DNA of 64,000 nucleotides from Corynespora cassiicola (taxonomy: Eukaryota > Ascomycota > Dothideomycetes > Pleosporales > Corynesporascaceae). Position numbers and translations under genes: made by a program. The DNA lies in assembly GCA_022059125.1 (NCBI GenBank), contig JAEUWY010000008.1, positions 1,302,001 to 1,366,000 on the forward strand, read 5' to 3'. Positions 54,474-64,000 of the stretch are shown piece by piece (position 1 is the stretch's first letter; each line of letters starts with the position of its first letter). Below the pieces are notes generated by a model, which worked only from the letters and a program-made list of their open reading frames with translations, was not told where the DNA came from and ran no database searches.

Positions 54474-54974
54474 TTAATACTCTTTGGGCTCGGCGTCGTG
54501 CTCGTCGAAACCTACGCGAAGACCGCCCTGAGGGGAAGCATCGCGGCGGTCTATGCTAGTCCGGAGGTCTCTCGGCTCATTATCACGACGGTCGATGCTG
54601 GTTCGAAGGTCTCTGGATTCAGCGGTTCGGCGGTCGATGCTGGTTCGAAGGTCTCTCCTCTCATTGTCGCGGCGGTCTATGCTAGTCCGGAGGTCTCTCG
54701 GCTTATTATCGCGACGGTCGATGCTGGTTCGAAGGTCTCTGGATTCAGCGGTTCGGCGGTCGATGCTGGTTCGAAGGTCTCTCCTCTCATTGTCGCGGCG
54801 GTCTATGCTAGTCCGGAGGTCTCTCGGCTTATTATCGCGACGGTCGATGCTGGTTCGAAGGTCTCTGGATTCAGCGGTTCGGCGGTCGATGCTGGTTCGG
54901 AGATCCCTGAGCTCTTCGTCACGAATTCCCAACGTTGTGCCATCGTCATAAGTTCTCAAATTTCGTTCGGTCAT
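54474..54974 (-). CDS. Tandem-repeat protein built on a 14-aa (42-bp) minisatellite, 166 aa
   Basis: The start codon has an excellent context (TTGCCACCATGACC). After a 23-residue leader come nine copies of DLRTSIDRR-xxxx-R (14 residues), then a short acidic tail. The repeats form a higher order: the variable four residues cycle TAES, DNKP, DNER, then TAES, DNKP, DNER, then TAES, DNEP, DASP, so the true unit is 126 bp repeated three times. Unit 1 and unit 2 are almost identical. The protein would be highly charged and helical or disordered. No signal peptide. Function unknown. Confidence 0.6.
   Translation of the reverse strand: MTERNLRTYDDGTTLGIRDEELRDLRTSIDRRTAESRDLRTSIDRRDNKPRDLRTSIDRRDNERRDLRTSIDRRTAESRDLRTSIDRRDNKPRDLRTSIDRRDNERRDLRTSIDRRTAESRDLRTSIDRRDNEPRDLRTSIDRRDASPQGGLRVGFDEHDAEPKEY
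54528..54905 (-). repeat. 42-bp minisatellite in 126-bp higher-order units
   Basis: Nine 42-bp repeats. Because 42 and 126 are multiples of three, the array has no stop in the minus-strand frame or in two plus-strand frames. The plus-strand frames read as VDAGSKVSGFSGSA-type and RRSMLVRRSL-type repeats. Confidence 0.85.
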
Positions 54975-55982
54975 GGTGGCAATGTCGTATGCTTGCTCCT
55001 GGTTTTATGGTCAGCTTTATCATAGAGATCTTCTGATGACATCATCACCGACCATGGGCAAAGGAGCGGTAAAAACGGTCAGAGCCAAGGTGGCAACAAT
55101 GAGTGTAGAACGCATTCTGTCAGCTTTTGAGTGGTGATAATTCCGAGTCTGAGTATGATTTCGCTGGTTTTGTGGATATAAGTATAAGTGCACAGCACGT
55201 CCAAGTATTAAGATAAAAGCGTAGATCGATGAAAAAACAGAATCTGTGAAAGAGTGATGAGTGGAGCCGGTCCCTGCCCTCCAAACTTGGGCAAAGAGCG
55301 CATTCTATATCTGTCTGCAATGAGGATGAGTTTCGCGCCGGTTTCTCCCCATCGCATGTGCAGGATGAAGTGGCGTGCTGTCAACCAGCAAGGCTTACGT
55401 TTTGATTGGTGCGGACGCACCCAGGCTCCACCCCCCGAAAAGTGACCAACGACTATTGGCGGGCTCTAGCCGCCCTGAGTGTAGACGCCCAATATGTGGG
55501 GCCTGAAACAGCATCAGCATCACGCATGTAGGTGCCTCAGCCAACGTCTCTTGGTAGACTTTCTTTTATTCGCACATACTGAAGCGCCTGGACTCATGAC
55601 CGTTGTGAACGTGCCGCTGTCTCCGAGCACTAATTTCGGATTCCCAACTTTGCAGCAAACAACGATACCCTGGGTTCAAGACGGGCGCCAACCAAATGTG
55701 ATAGCTGGCCGCGAACCTAACTCACCATGCAAGAGTAAAATTGCGCATCCCTTGGTCGCGTCTTTCCAACAATTATTCATGCACTCAATATCCGAAACGT
55801 GACGTAACAGATGCGAATATCATTTGGTTTTTCCGAAATGTGCCTAACGCAGCGGCCCTCGGTTGGCAACAAAACCTTGCGGTTTGTGTCATGATCGTTA
55901 AAAGTGTCAATCTGTAACAAATGATCGAAAAGCAGAAGCTCGCAGGATTTTGGGTATTGTTGATAAATATCCTGTTCCCACA
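54975..55982. other. Intergenic, no gene seen
   Basis: Short frames only. The sequence just right of 54974 should contain the promoter of the minisatellite gene; no TATA box was identified. Confidence 0.4.
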
Positions 55983-58716
55983 TCAATTCCACTCTGGCTG
56001 ATTTGGTGTGCTACGAGATCTAAAGGAGGATGGTGACAATGCGCTCACGCCCGAGAGTCTCCACCCTACTCCAGGCATCCACTTCAGTTTTGTATGCTTT
56101 GCCTTTGCTCTTGGCGTTCCCTTATCTTCCACGGCGGTGAGCTTCTTCCGCATCTCGTCTGGTAGGCCATAGAGAAGTGTTGCAATAGCAGAGGTCTTCC
56201 ATACGCCGACATCCTGCTCCATCGAACTCCTGACAATTGTAGAAACTAAAAATATAAAGGTAAGACCAAGTAAGGAGAGAGGAAGAGAAAGCCATTCCCA
56301 TTTGACTGAAACGACACTCGTCAGGTCGTAAGCCGGACCTTGTACCATCTCTATGGAGCCTTTTGCAGATCGCAATATGTTCGTGAAGTCGGCTGCCATA
56401 TTGTCTAGGTGACGTGTGATATTCTCATGAAGAAAAGGGTTGTACTTTAGAACTCGCCACCGATTGCTGTTGAGTATATACTGTTGAAATCGAAGCGCAG
56501 CTCCATCCATGTCGGTGGTATTGGCAACTGTATATGACGATGGGAAAATATCGTCGAAAATACCCAGAATATTCGTATGTGTTCTATTGTCAACATCATA
56601 TCTGTATCCACTTTTACCAATGATGGTGACGTTTTCGTTATAGCTGAAGTCTATACCAATCGATAAACCGTTCTTAAATTGCGGACGAACAATCCATGGA
56701 TCAGGGCCGACAGTGTTATTGTAGACTGTTTCTGTGGCGTTTTCGGTGAAAAAACCGCTCGATAAGGTCGAGTTCATAGTGTTAACACACCAAGATATGA
56801 TACATTCGTGAGCGATGGGAGTGGCGTTTTGTCGAACCTGCACCACGTTCTCACCCGAAACAACCACAAAATGTGCTATTGGATTGCGAGTATCGTTAAG
56901 CTTTGAGGCGTATCCAGGAATTGGGGCTCTTGTGAAAATGTCGTATAGAGGCTGTGAGCGTGATACAAGAATTTCTCCAGTATAGTTTGTGTAAAGATCC
57001 GTGATATATCCAGTCATCAAAATTGGGTTATCAGCTTTTAGATACCACCCGCACACAGTTCCATTGGGATAGATCCAAGCACTTTGATCGGGAAGGGTAT
57101 CAGGAGTCAAAATCCAGTCGAGGGTGGAATAATGACAGCGAAATTCGAGGAGATCGGTATTTTTGACGCATCTATTGCATACGCCTAGGCTTTCGTACTG
57201 ATCCCATGCACACCTGGAATTGGGACAGGTCAGTGGAATATCAGTTCCTAATCTGGTACTGTTGCCTCCAGTCACTGGATTGGTTCCATTATCATAGAAG
57301 TAATGATACGCGGTAGCCGTGATTGCTTTTGACATATGCGTGAGTATTTGGCCACTGGGGTTACGGTAATAGACTTACATTGGTCGACTTCCATAATCAC
57401 AGCAGCATTCCTTACAAGATCTCCGGCTGTATATACTTTGTATGTGATAGCACGTGGTATAGACCCATTGACTGGCTGAACACGCCATTGTTCAGGGAAA
57501 CCGACCACTTGTTGAAAGAAGGGGTCCATAGCAAGTGCGAAAAGAGTCACTGCTGCACCCTAGAGACAGGACAATCGAGTCAGTACACATGTGAAAATAA
57601 GGGCTAGACTAGTACAAATGCTCCCCATCGACCAAGTGTCAATAGCTGAAACACTACCTCCGCGGCATTTCATTCGACACCAAAAATGATGAGAAGAATC
57701 CACCTTGAAACCAGGAATTGCTTACAAGAGCTGCTAGTGATCTTCCTTTGGTACGCAATAAAAGAATGAATGATCCCCATGGACCACGACTTGCGTTATC
57801 GAACAACTTAATGAGAAGTCAGTGTCAATGCTACATAATTCGATTCGAAATTTCATACCTCGAAGTCCCACATCTTCTTGGACTCTCTCGATTGGCTCTT
57901 TGCTTGAAACCAATTCCATTTGAGTTGCCCGAGTGCCTCAGAAACGGGAAGGAGTAAAGCAGCTGAGGCAATCTTTGCCAGTACTGAAATGTAAGCATTG
58001 ATGGTTATCCCAAATGGCCAATGTGGTAAAGGTTGGCGCTGGTAGACAAAAAGAACGATGACGATGCTGATCATGGCAAGGGCACTTATTGTCCAGCTGA
58101 TAATTTCCATCAGCCACCTCTTGACAATGTTTCGAGATGCACTATATTTCCACAGCTTCTGCTCGATCCTCTGCGCCAGATTAGATGCGACAAACACATC
58201 ATCGGATTTAGCATCATGCGCCTTTGTATCTTCTGCCTTTTCGGCAGTCCCAGGTGTTACAGGGCTAATATCGGGCTTAAATGGAGCGTCTGGTATGCCA
58301 AGTCCTATCCGATTTGACCGGGTGTTCTCAATACCTTGTTCGGAGATTTGAGGCGAGATTGGAGAAAAAGCATTTTGACGAAATCGAACGCGTGATCTTC
58401 TTTCTCCATCGGGTCGAAGAGCTGGTGCAGGCTTAGGTGGCGGTACAGGCTTCGGCGGGGGCACAGGTCTGTGCCCCCGACCTGATGTTTGCACATTGAG
58501 GGTTGGAACCGCCAAACGTACTGAGGAACTCGGAGGAGTGACTTTGGTATATGGAGGTGGAGCCGGCGTTGCTGATATACAGTGAATAGGCTGATCTTTT
58601 GAGCTGGCCGAACATTTAGGACAGATGTCTTCGGAACTTTGGGTGTGGCTTTGGTCGAGATATATCCGAATGTCGGTCTTTGAAAAAGACATAGCAGAAG
58701 CAGGAAACTTCGACAT
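55983..58716 (-). CDS. DUF3176 membrane protein
   Basis: Exons 58716-57859, 57806-57726, 57559-57379 and 57325-55983, with introns of 52, 166 and 53 bp, give 820 residues in phase. The N-terminal 190 residues are Pro/Ser-rich and cytosolic-looking. The DUF3176 core starts with transmembrane helices WTISALAMISIVIVLFVYQR and YISVLAKIASAALLLPVSEA, then a third at LGAAVTLFALAMDPFFQQVV across intron 2. The signature WNWFQAKSQSRESKKMWDFE sits between helices 2 and 3. A long extracellular domain follows, with many N-glycosylation sequons and conserved Cys (CAWDQYESLGVCNRC). A last helix, LPLSLLGLTFIFLVSTIV, and a basic tail close the protein. The family is common in filamentous ascomycetes and has no known biochemical role. 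No defect is seen. Confidence 0.85.
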
Positions 58717-59809
58717 CGTCGTACAAGAGGCCCTAAGTGAGATACCGGATCTAACTAGGCTCTTCTGCGAAGGGTGAGACTATTCAATAGAGTTGTAACT
58801 TAATGAATTCTCAGTAGTATAAGGAAAATAAAACCAGGTTCATTGAGCAGCAAAGCTGTGCACTCAGAAATTAGGCGATGAGGCTCAATCCAAAAAGCGC
58901 CATATGAGCTTTTATCAGATAAGGCTCGAGGCTCGTATACAAACACGTTCGCTGCTATACATAGATTCAACTAAACCGCATTCCGGTAAGTGCTGGGAGT
59001 TCGTCGAAGAGCGGAAAGGCTGGTTCGACGACCACGGATCACAAGTGGTGCATACGCGCGGTGGCGCCAGGATCAAACACCTAGGTGCGGCGAGGCTACA
59101 TCCACCTTATGACAGCAAAGATGGGCGGACGGTAGGATGCTAGGCTCGTGCGTGGTAAGCCATGCGGGGCGCTTAGCGTCGTGGCCCGGCCGTATCGCGC
59201 TGGGCAGCGTTTCGCATCACCTAGTTTCCTGACGTGATTGTGCCGTAGTGTACCACTACCAGCTCATCTTCGTTCTCGCGCGGCTCGCAATCTCGGCGCT
59301 GCAATTGCTGCGCCTCGGTCCGCCCTCGTGGCCGTATGCGGCCTCGAAGAGCACGTCAGGCCCCGCCTTGCCGCGCTGGAACTTCGGGACGCCTTCGAGC
59401 TTAGACAAGTGCTCAGCCAGCCTGCCCTTGCCCCGAAGCTCGTTCGCCCACACTCGCGACACTGCAGCAAACAGCAAACTGCGGCAGCGAGTTAAGCGAC
59501 CCCGTCCGCTCGAACCCGCGACATATAGGGTGCTGGAAGAGAGAGCAGCTAAGCGCATAGCAGCTAATGACTCTGATTACGAGGATACCTTATCAAACAA
59601 AAGCTCATTGGAATAGGATTTTAGACTCGATGAAACGATCGCGATAGCTTCTGGTAATGAAATTATCAAAAATTATCACTGTGATGGCCTGCCTTTCACT
59701 GATTGCTGTTTCAAGAACCATTCACAATCCACAGCACCTAGACCTAGCTTTGTGCAAACTTGTCGGCAAAGATGACATTATTGTCAATCTCTATGTGATC
59801 AATCTTCAA

Positions 59810-59871
<62 letters not shown>

Positions 59872-60173
59872 TTCTATTGTGGCCATGCACCCTGAGGGTA
59901 TGGGCCGTTACGAAGCGCCAGCTACATACATCCTGCTACTCTACATTTTCTCCATTTCAGAAGCCAACCGTGAGACCTGCTCATTCTTTTTCTAACACTA
60001 TGCTTAACGAAGAAAAGTAGGAAAAACAGATACACTACCGTTTGGGAGTCGACTGGACGAGCTCAGAGATCGAGTCTCGACGCTTTATCCGCAGGTCCGC
60101 TTCTGCGTCGTGCGCTTCTTAATCGTTAGCGTACTGGTCGAGGCATGTTTAGACACGCTCGCCGCAAGCCCAC
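58717..60173. other. Intergenic, low-complexity and repeat remnants
   Basis: GC-rich stretch 59238-59510 is open in several frames on both strands but has no motif. It contains a (GT)28 microsatellite, listed separately, and the 3' flank of a LINE relic. Confidence 0.4.
59813..59868 (+). repeat. (GT)n microsatellite, 28 units
   Basis: Uninterrupted GT dinucleotide run of 56 bp. It lies about 300 bp beyond the 3' end of the LINE relic. Confidence 0.95.
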
Positions 60174-62530
60174 TCAAATCACGGTAGATAGTATTTCCAG
60201 CGCTCTTCGCTCGTTGTCTTCCTCTTCTTCGCGTGCTTCGTCTTGCTTGTGGCCCGAAAGCCGTCCTGTATTCTTTGCAAACTCGATTGTCGCCCTCACA
60301 GCGCCCATGTCTGGCCTCCATTGCTCAATCGGCCCGTCTATGCTTTCGTCTCCCTCTTGCCTGCTCGAGTAGCCTCCCAGCGCATACGAAAGATCTCCAA
60401 ATCGTTCTCCGTGTTGCTGTCGCATTTTTGTCCTTGCTTATGTCCACCGCCTGCATAAGAACAGGAAGTGCGCGACCGATTCTATAAGTCCGCATTCGCA
60501 TGCTGCTGTTTCTTCTGCTTAGATCTTGTACAAGTATACTTTGAGAAAGCTCTTGCCCGTTCGTAGCTGCGTAAGGATCGCTGCCTCTGCGCTTGTCAGC
60601 TGCTGGTACATCCCGGCCGACAGGCCTAGATGAAGCGCTGCATCAATCTTCCGGGTGAATCTGCCTATATTCTCTCTGCCCACCAGAGGTGGTCCTTCTG
60701 TAGTTTCTGCTCTTTTCAACGCTAGTCGCGATAGATACCACGGATGTCCGTTTCGCCGCGGCGGCTCCTCGCTCTCTATTCTTGTTGCTGCTTTCGCCAG
60801 CTTGTGCGCTCGTTCATTACCTTGAATTTTAACATGCCCGGGGACCCAGTACAGTGTGACTTTGGTCATCCGTAGCTTCTTTATGATCTCCGTTACCACC
60901 TCTTGACACGCACCCGCCCTCTAGCTTTGTATCGATAGCAGCGCTGACTGCGAATCCGAGAAGATCCGCAGGCTGGACGCAGCTGTCGGTCGTCTATCTC
61001 TGTCGCGGGCTGTGCAGACTGGACTCCATGGCCAGCTGGCCGCTTCGTTGATCGCCAGCAGCTCGGTGAGATGAGAGTCTGCCTAGTCCGAGCTGGCTAC
61101 GGTTTTCGAGATGCCCGCGCGGCTGGGCAGCGTGTAGATGCCGACTCCGGCTCGTCTGTTGCGCACCGACCCGTCGACGTAGATATCCGCCTGTCCGGGC
61201 GCTCGATCTTAAATAATGGCTTCCGCATGCTCTTTGTCCTTGCACAACACCACCTCGGGCCTGGCCACCCACGGCGGACACGCATACGCCTTCACCTCCA
61301 TCACCTCGTCCATCTTGACCTCCTCGCACATCTCTGCTATCCGCTGAAGCGGCGATCGGTGCCGTCTGCACAGCCTCTGCTGTCGAAGCATCCAGTGTGG
61401 ATGCAACTTCCCTAGTTTGTGGATCGAGACTTAAAACGCGATCGCTTGCTTGCGCAGTCTCTGCTTGAGCGGCAGTAAGCCTGCTTCTACCTGCGCGATC
61501 GTGAGTGCCACCGTGCGGAAGCCTCGGATGACGGCTTGCGCTGTGATTCTTTGTGCCTGCTGGAGCAGCTGCAACTGCTCGTTTGTGATGAGCGGAAACC
61601 ATATCGGCGACGCATAGTCGGCCACCGGCAGTACCGCGCTTATCGCCAGCTGTTTGACTGTCTTTGGCGGAAGCCCTTTGAGTCGCCGCAGAGCCAGCGC
61701 TACCTTGGTCGCTTTGCCTGCCTTGTCTGCGAGGTGTGCCTTGAACCGCAGCTCTTTATCGAGTGTCACTCCGAGAATCTTGACCTGGTCCGTTGGCTCG
61801 ATCTCGCTTCCCTTGAACCGGAGCGGCGCAGTGCTGTCCCGACCTGCACCTTTGTATCGCGTGAGGTGGATAAACGATGTCTTTGCCGCCTCGAACTGTG
61901 CCCCGCTCGTTCGCTCCCATCTTTCCAGCATCGGTACCACTTCGTCTTGGATGATCCTCGTGTTGGCGTCTGCTGATGGCCCCACGACCCACGCCGAGTA
62001 GTCATCGACGAACGCCATCGAACTGCCATTCTTGGGTGCGCTCTGCACCAGATCTGCGTTGAAAAACAGAAAAAGGATGGGAGCGAGTGCTGACCCTTGC
62101 GGAAGCCCAGCTTGCGGGAGTTCCTGCACCGCCGACGTGAAGCCGTTGACGAGAATGCACGCCTGCCGGTCCGTGCAAAAGTCTTGCACCCACCGAACGA
62201 TCGTCTCAGGATCTGTCGCTGCCGCAATCTTCTGATTTCTGGGCCTGTAGCCACGTTGTTGTACGCGCCTTTGACGTCGAATGACACTAATGACAGCGTC
62301 TTCATGCCTCTCCACGCCCTGAATATGTCCTCGCAGAGGAATGACAGCGCGTGCGTTGTCGATCGCTGCTTCCGGGCTCCAAAATGCGTCTTCGGCAGGA
62401 GATTGTACTCCTCCACCAGATACGCGATAATCTTCAACACAAGGTCCGGGCCAGAATCGGTCGGCCGTCATCCTTGCGCATAGTGGCAAGATCTTGCCAC
62501 AAAGTACTGAAGGCGCTGTTACATATTCTG
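60174..62530 (-). mobile_element. Tad-like non-LTR retrotransposon relic, 5'-truncated ORF2
   Basis: On the minus strand, in order: RT fingers and motif A (SLVSFDVKGAYNNV, about 62310), then a frame change near 62240. Next come RT motif B (GLPQGSALAPILFLFF, about 62090) and motif C (AFVDDYSAWV, about 62010). The thumb region follows with VKILGVTLDKELRFKAHLAD. RNase H starts at ADIYVDGSVRNRRAGVGIYT (about 61190) and continues in another frame with TLYWVPGHVKIQGNERAHKL (about 60860). The C-terminal end is ESVAHFLFLCRRWT, then a TAA, then a tail ending near 60174. At least three frame changes and one nonsense codon make it inactive. The endonuclease and gag are absent. The 5' truncation point, near 62530, abuts the ankyrin gene. 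Confidence 0.8.
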
Positions 62531-62619
62531 AGTAAGCATTAAATTACGATTTATTTACTTCATGTAAGCCGATCTCGTGGGTCTTAGTGAAACATGAAGA
62601 AAGTACTATTCTGGGAAAG

Positions 62620-64000
62620 CTAAATTGCGCCTGCTTTGCGTAGCAGCTCCGCAATGTCTTTGTGGCCTCTGGCTGAAGCTGCGTAGAGCGCGTTGCCGTA
62701 GCGTCCACCCTGGGCGTTGACATCGGCGCCCGCCTTGACCAGCAGCTCTGCAATGTCTTTGTGGCCTCTGTATGAAGCTGCCTGGAGCGCGTTGCCGTAG
62801 CGTCCACCCTCGGCGTTGACATCGGCGCCCGCCTTGACCAGCAGCTCTGCAATGTCTTTGCGGCCTCCATCTGAAGCTGCGTAGAGCGCGTTGCCGTCTT
62901 TTCCACCCTGGGCGTTGACATCGGCGCCCGCCTTGACCAGCAGCTCTGCAATGTCTTTGTGGCCTCTGGCTGAAGCTGCGTAGAGCGCGTTGCCGTCTTT
63001 TCCACCCTGGGCGTTGACATTGGCGCCCGCCTTGACCAGCAGCTCTGCAATGTCTTTGTGGCCTCTCTCTAAAGCTGCGTAGAGCGCGTTGCCGTAGTAT
63101 CCACCCTCGGCGTTGACATCGGCGCCCGCCTTGACCAGCAGCTCTGCAATGTCTTTGCGGCCTCCATCTGAAGCTGCGTAGAGCGCGTTGCCGTCTTTTC
63201 CACCCTGGGCGTTGACATCGGCGCCCGCCTTGACCAGCAGCTCTGCAATGTCTTTGTGGCCTCTGGCTGAAGCTGCCTGGAGCGCGTTGCCGTAGTATCC
63301 ACCCTCGGCGTTGACATCGGCGCCCGCCTTGACCAGCAGCTCTGCAATGTCTTTGTGGCCTCCCGCTGAAGCTGCCTGGAGCGCGTTGCCGTCTTCTCCA
63401 CCCTCGGCGTTGACATCGGCGCCCGCCTTGACCAGCAGCTCCGCAATGTCTTTGTGGCCTCCCCATGAAGCTGCCTGGAGCGCGTTGCCGTAGCGTCCAC
63501 CCTGGTCGTTGACATCGGCGCCCGCCTTGACCAGCAGCTCTGCAATGTCTTTGTGGCCTCTGTATGAAGCTGCCTGGAGCGCGTTGCCGTAGTATCCACC
63601 CTCGGCGTTGACATCGGCGCCCGCCTTGACCAGCAGCTCTGCAATGTCTTTGTGGCCTCTGGCTGAAGCTGCGTAGAGCGCGTTGCCGTCTTTTCCACCC
63701 TGGGCGTTGACATTGGCGCCCGCCTTGACCAGCAGCTCTGCAATGTCTTTGTGGCCTCTCTCTAAAGCTGCGTAGAGCGCGTTGCCGTAGTATCCACCCT
63801 CGGCGTTGACATCGGCGCCCGCCTTGACCAGCAGCTCTGCAATGTCTTTGCGGCCTCCATCTGAAGCTGCGTAGAGCGCGTTGCCGTCTTTTCCACCCTG
63901 GGCGTTGACATCGGCGCCCGCCTTGACCAGCAGCTCTGCAATGTCTTTGTGGCCTCTGGCTGAAGCTGCCTGGAGCGCGTTGCCGTAGTATCCACCCTCG
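62620..64000 (-). CDS. Ankyrin-repeat protein, 3' end (continues beyond the window)
   Basis: The true frame enters at 64000 and ends at TAG 62620-62622. It is an unbroken series of about 14 ankyrin repeats, each exactly 99 bp (33 residues), on the pattern AGADVNAxGGxxGNALxAAS then xxGHKDIAELLVK; the last unit closes with ELLRKAGAI. Repeats are near-identical except at a few codons: K/R/Y/E before D/Y-GNAL, Y/Q after NAL, and A/Y/L-E/D/W plus R/G before GH. Long ankyrin tails of this kind are the ligand-sensing part of fungal NLRs with NACHT or NB-ARC cores. The N-terminal part lies outside the window, so the full architecture is inferred. The other two minus-strand frames are open too, but only as by-products of the repeat. 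Confidence 0.85.
   Translation of the reverse strand, partial: EGGYYGNALQAASARGHKDIAELLVKAGADVNAQGGKDGNALYAASDGGRKDIAELLVKAGADVNAEGGYYGNALYAALERGHKDIAELLVKAGANVNAQGGKDGNALYAASARGHKDIAELLVKAGADVNAEGGYYGNALQAASYRGHKDIAELLVKAGADVNDQGGRYGNALQAASWGGHKDIAELLVKAGADVNAEGGEDGNALQAASAGGHKDIAELLVKAGADVNAEGGYYGNALQAASARGHKDIAELLVKAGADVNAQGGKDGNALYAASDGGRKDIAELLVKAGADVNAEGGYYGNALYAALERGHKDIAELLVKAGANVNAQGGKDGNALYAASARGHKDIAELLVKAGADVNAQGGKDGNALYAASDGGRKDIAELLVKAGADVNAEGGRYGNALQAASYRGHKDIAELLVKAGADVNAQGGRYGNALYAASARGHKDIAELLRKAGAI

Noticed and set aside
54498..55025. Plus-strand ORFs of 175 and 132 codons over the minisatellite
   Set aside because: They are open because the repeat unit is a multiple of three. 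The minus frame has a much better start context and a non-repeat leader and tail.
59238..59616. 122-codon plus-strand ORF and overlapping minus-strand ORFs in GC-rich DNA
   Set aside because: Several frames are open at once through base composition. No motif, no intron logic and no preferred frame.
61431..62489. Treating the 352-codon reverse-transcriptase ORF as a functional gene
   Set aside because: Its first 70 codons are out of frame with RT motif A, RNase H is split over frames, and a nonsense codon lies in the tail. It is an element relic.
62544..63995. Several minus-strand ORFs of 77-286 codons with MQSCWSRRAPMSTPRV- or RCQRRGW-type repeats
   Set aside because: They are the two alternative frames of the 99-bp ankyrin array. 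Only the third frame gives a recognised fold with D/Y-GNALxAAS and GHKDIAELLVK.
1..64000. tRNA, rRNA, CRISPR arrays, bacterial-type operons or ribosome-binding sites
   Set aside because: None seen. The spliceosomal introns and gene families show nuclear fungal DNA, where the bacterial features do not apply.

Overview
The window is nuclear DNA of a filamentous ascomycete (Pezizomycotina). Introns are short, mostly 44-57 bp, with GTAAGT-type donors and CTAAC-like branch points. The recognisable families are fungal: DUF3723, DUF3435, DUF3176, Zn(II)2Cys6, fungal STAND N-terminal domain, SPX-ANK-GDPD. Codon phase was checked across every intron given below. The species cannot be fixed from the sequence.

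Left part (about 2-28 kb) reads as an accessory region. It holds a patatin-like protein with damaged catalytic residues, an NB-ARC/TPR receptor-like ATPase, a decayed non-LTR element, a MADS-like small gene, a four-exon DUF3723 gene, and a divergently transcribed RING-like/patatin protein with an intact catalytic dyad. These are followed by a cupredoxin-like cell-surface protein, an intronless 783-aa coiled-coil orphan, a repeat-rich stretch, a small secreted protein, a DUF3435/C2H2 gene resembling a truncated tyrosine recombinase, and a Zn2Cys6 factor. DUF3435, DUF3723, patatin-like and NLR genes together are the classic gene content of Starship giant transposons. No element boundary could be shown.

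Middle part (28-46 kb) is a run of small lineage-restricted genes without recognised domains, including a five-pass membrane protein and a convergent pair ending 3 bp apart. It also holds broken genes: a protein of a widespread fungal family with two nonsense codons, a frameshifted aminoglycoside-phosphotransferase-like kinase, and a Copia gag relic. A 135-bp dispersed repeat occurs here and at 25.9 kb.

Right part (46-64 kb) mixes conserved genes with more relics. A fungal STAND N-terminal/ankyrin protein and a GDE1-type glycerophosphodiesterase are divergently transcribed; the latter needs a 4-nt micro-exon. Then come a P450 tail, a gene made of a 42-bp minisatellite, a DUF3176 membrane protein, a Tad-like LINE relic, and the 3' end of an ankyrin protein whose 99-bp repeats are almost identical and run off the window edge.
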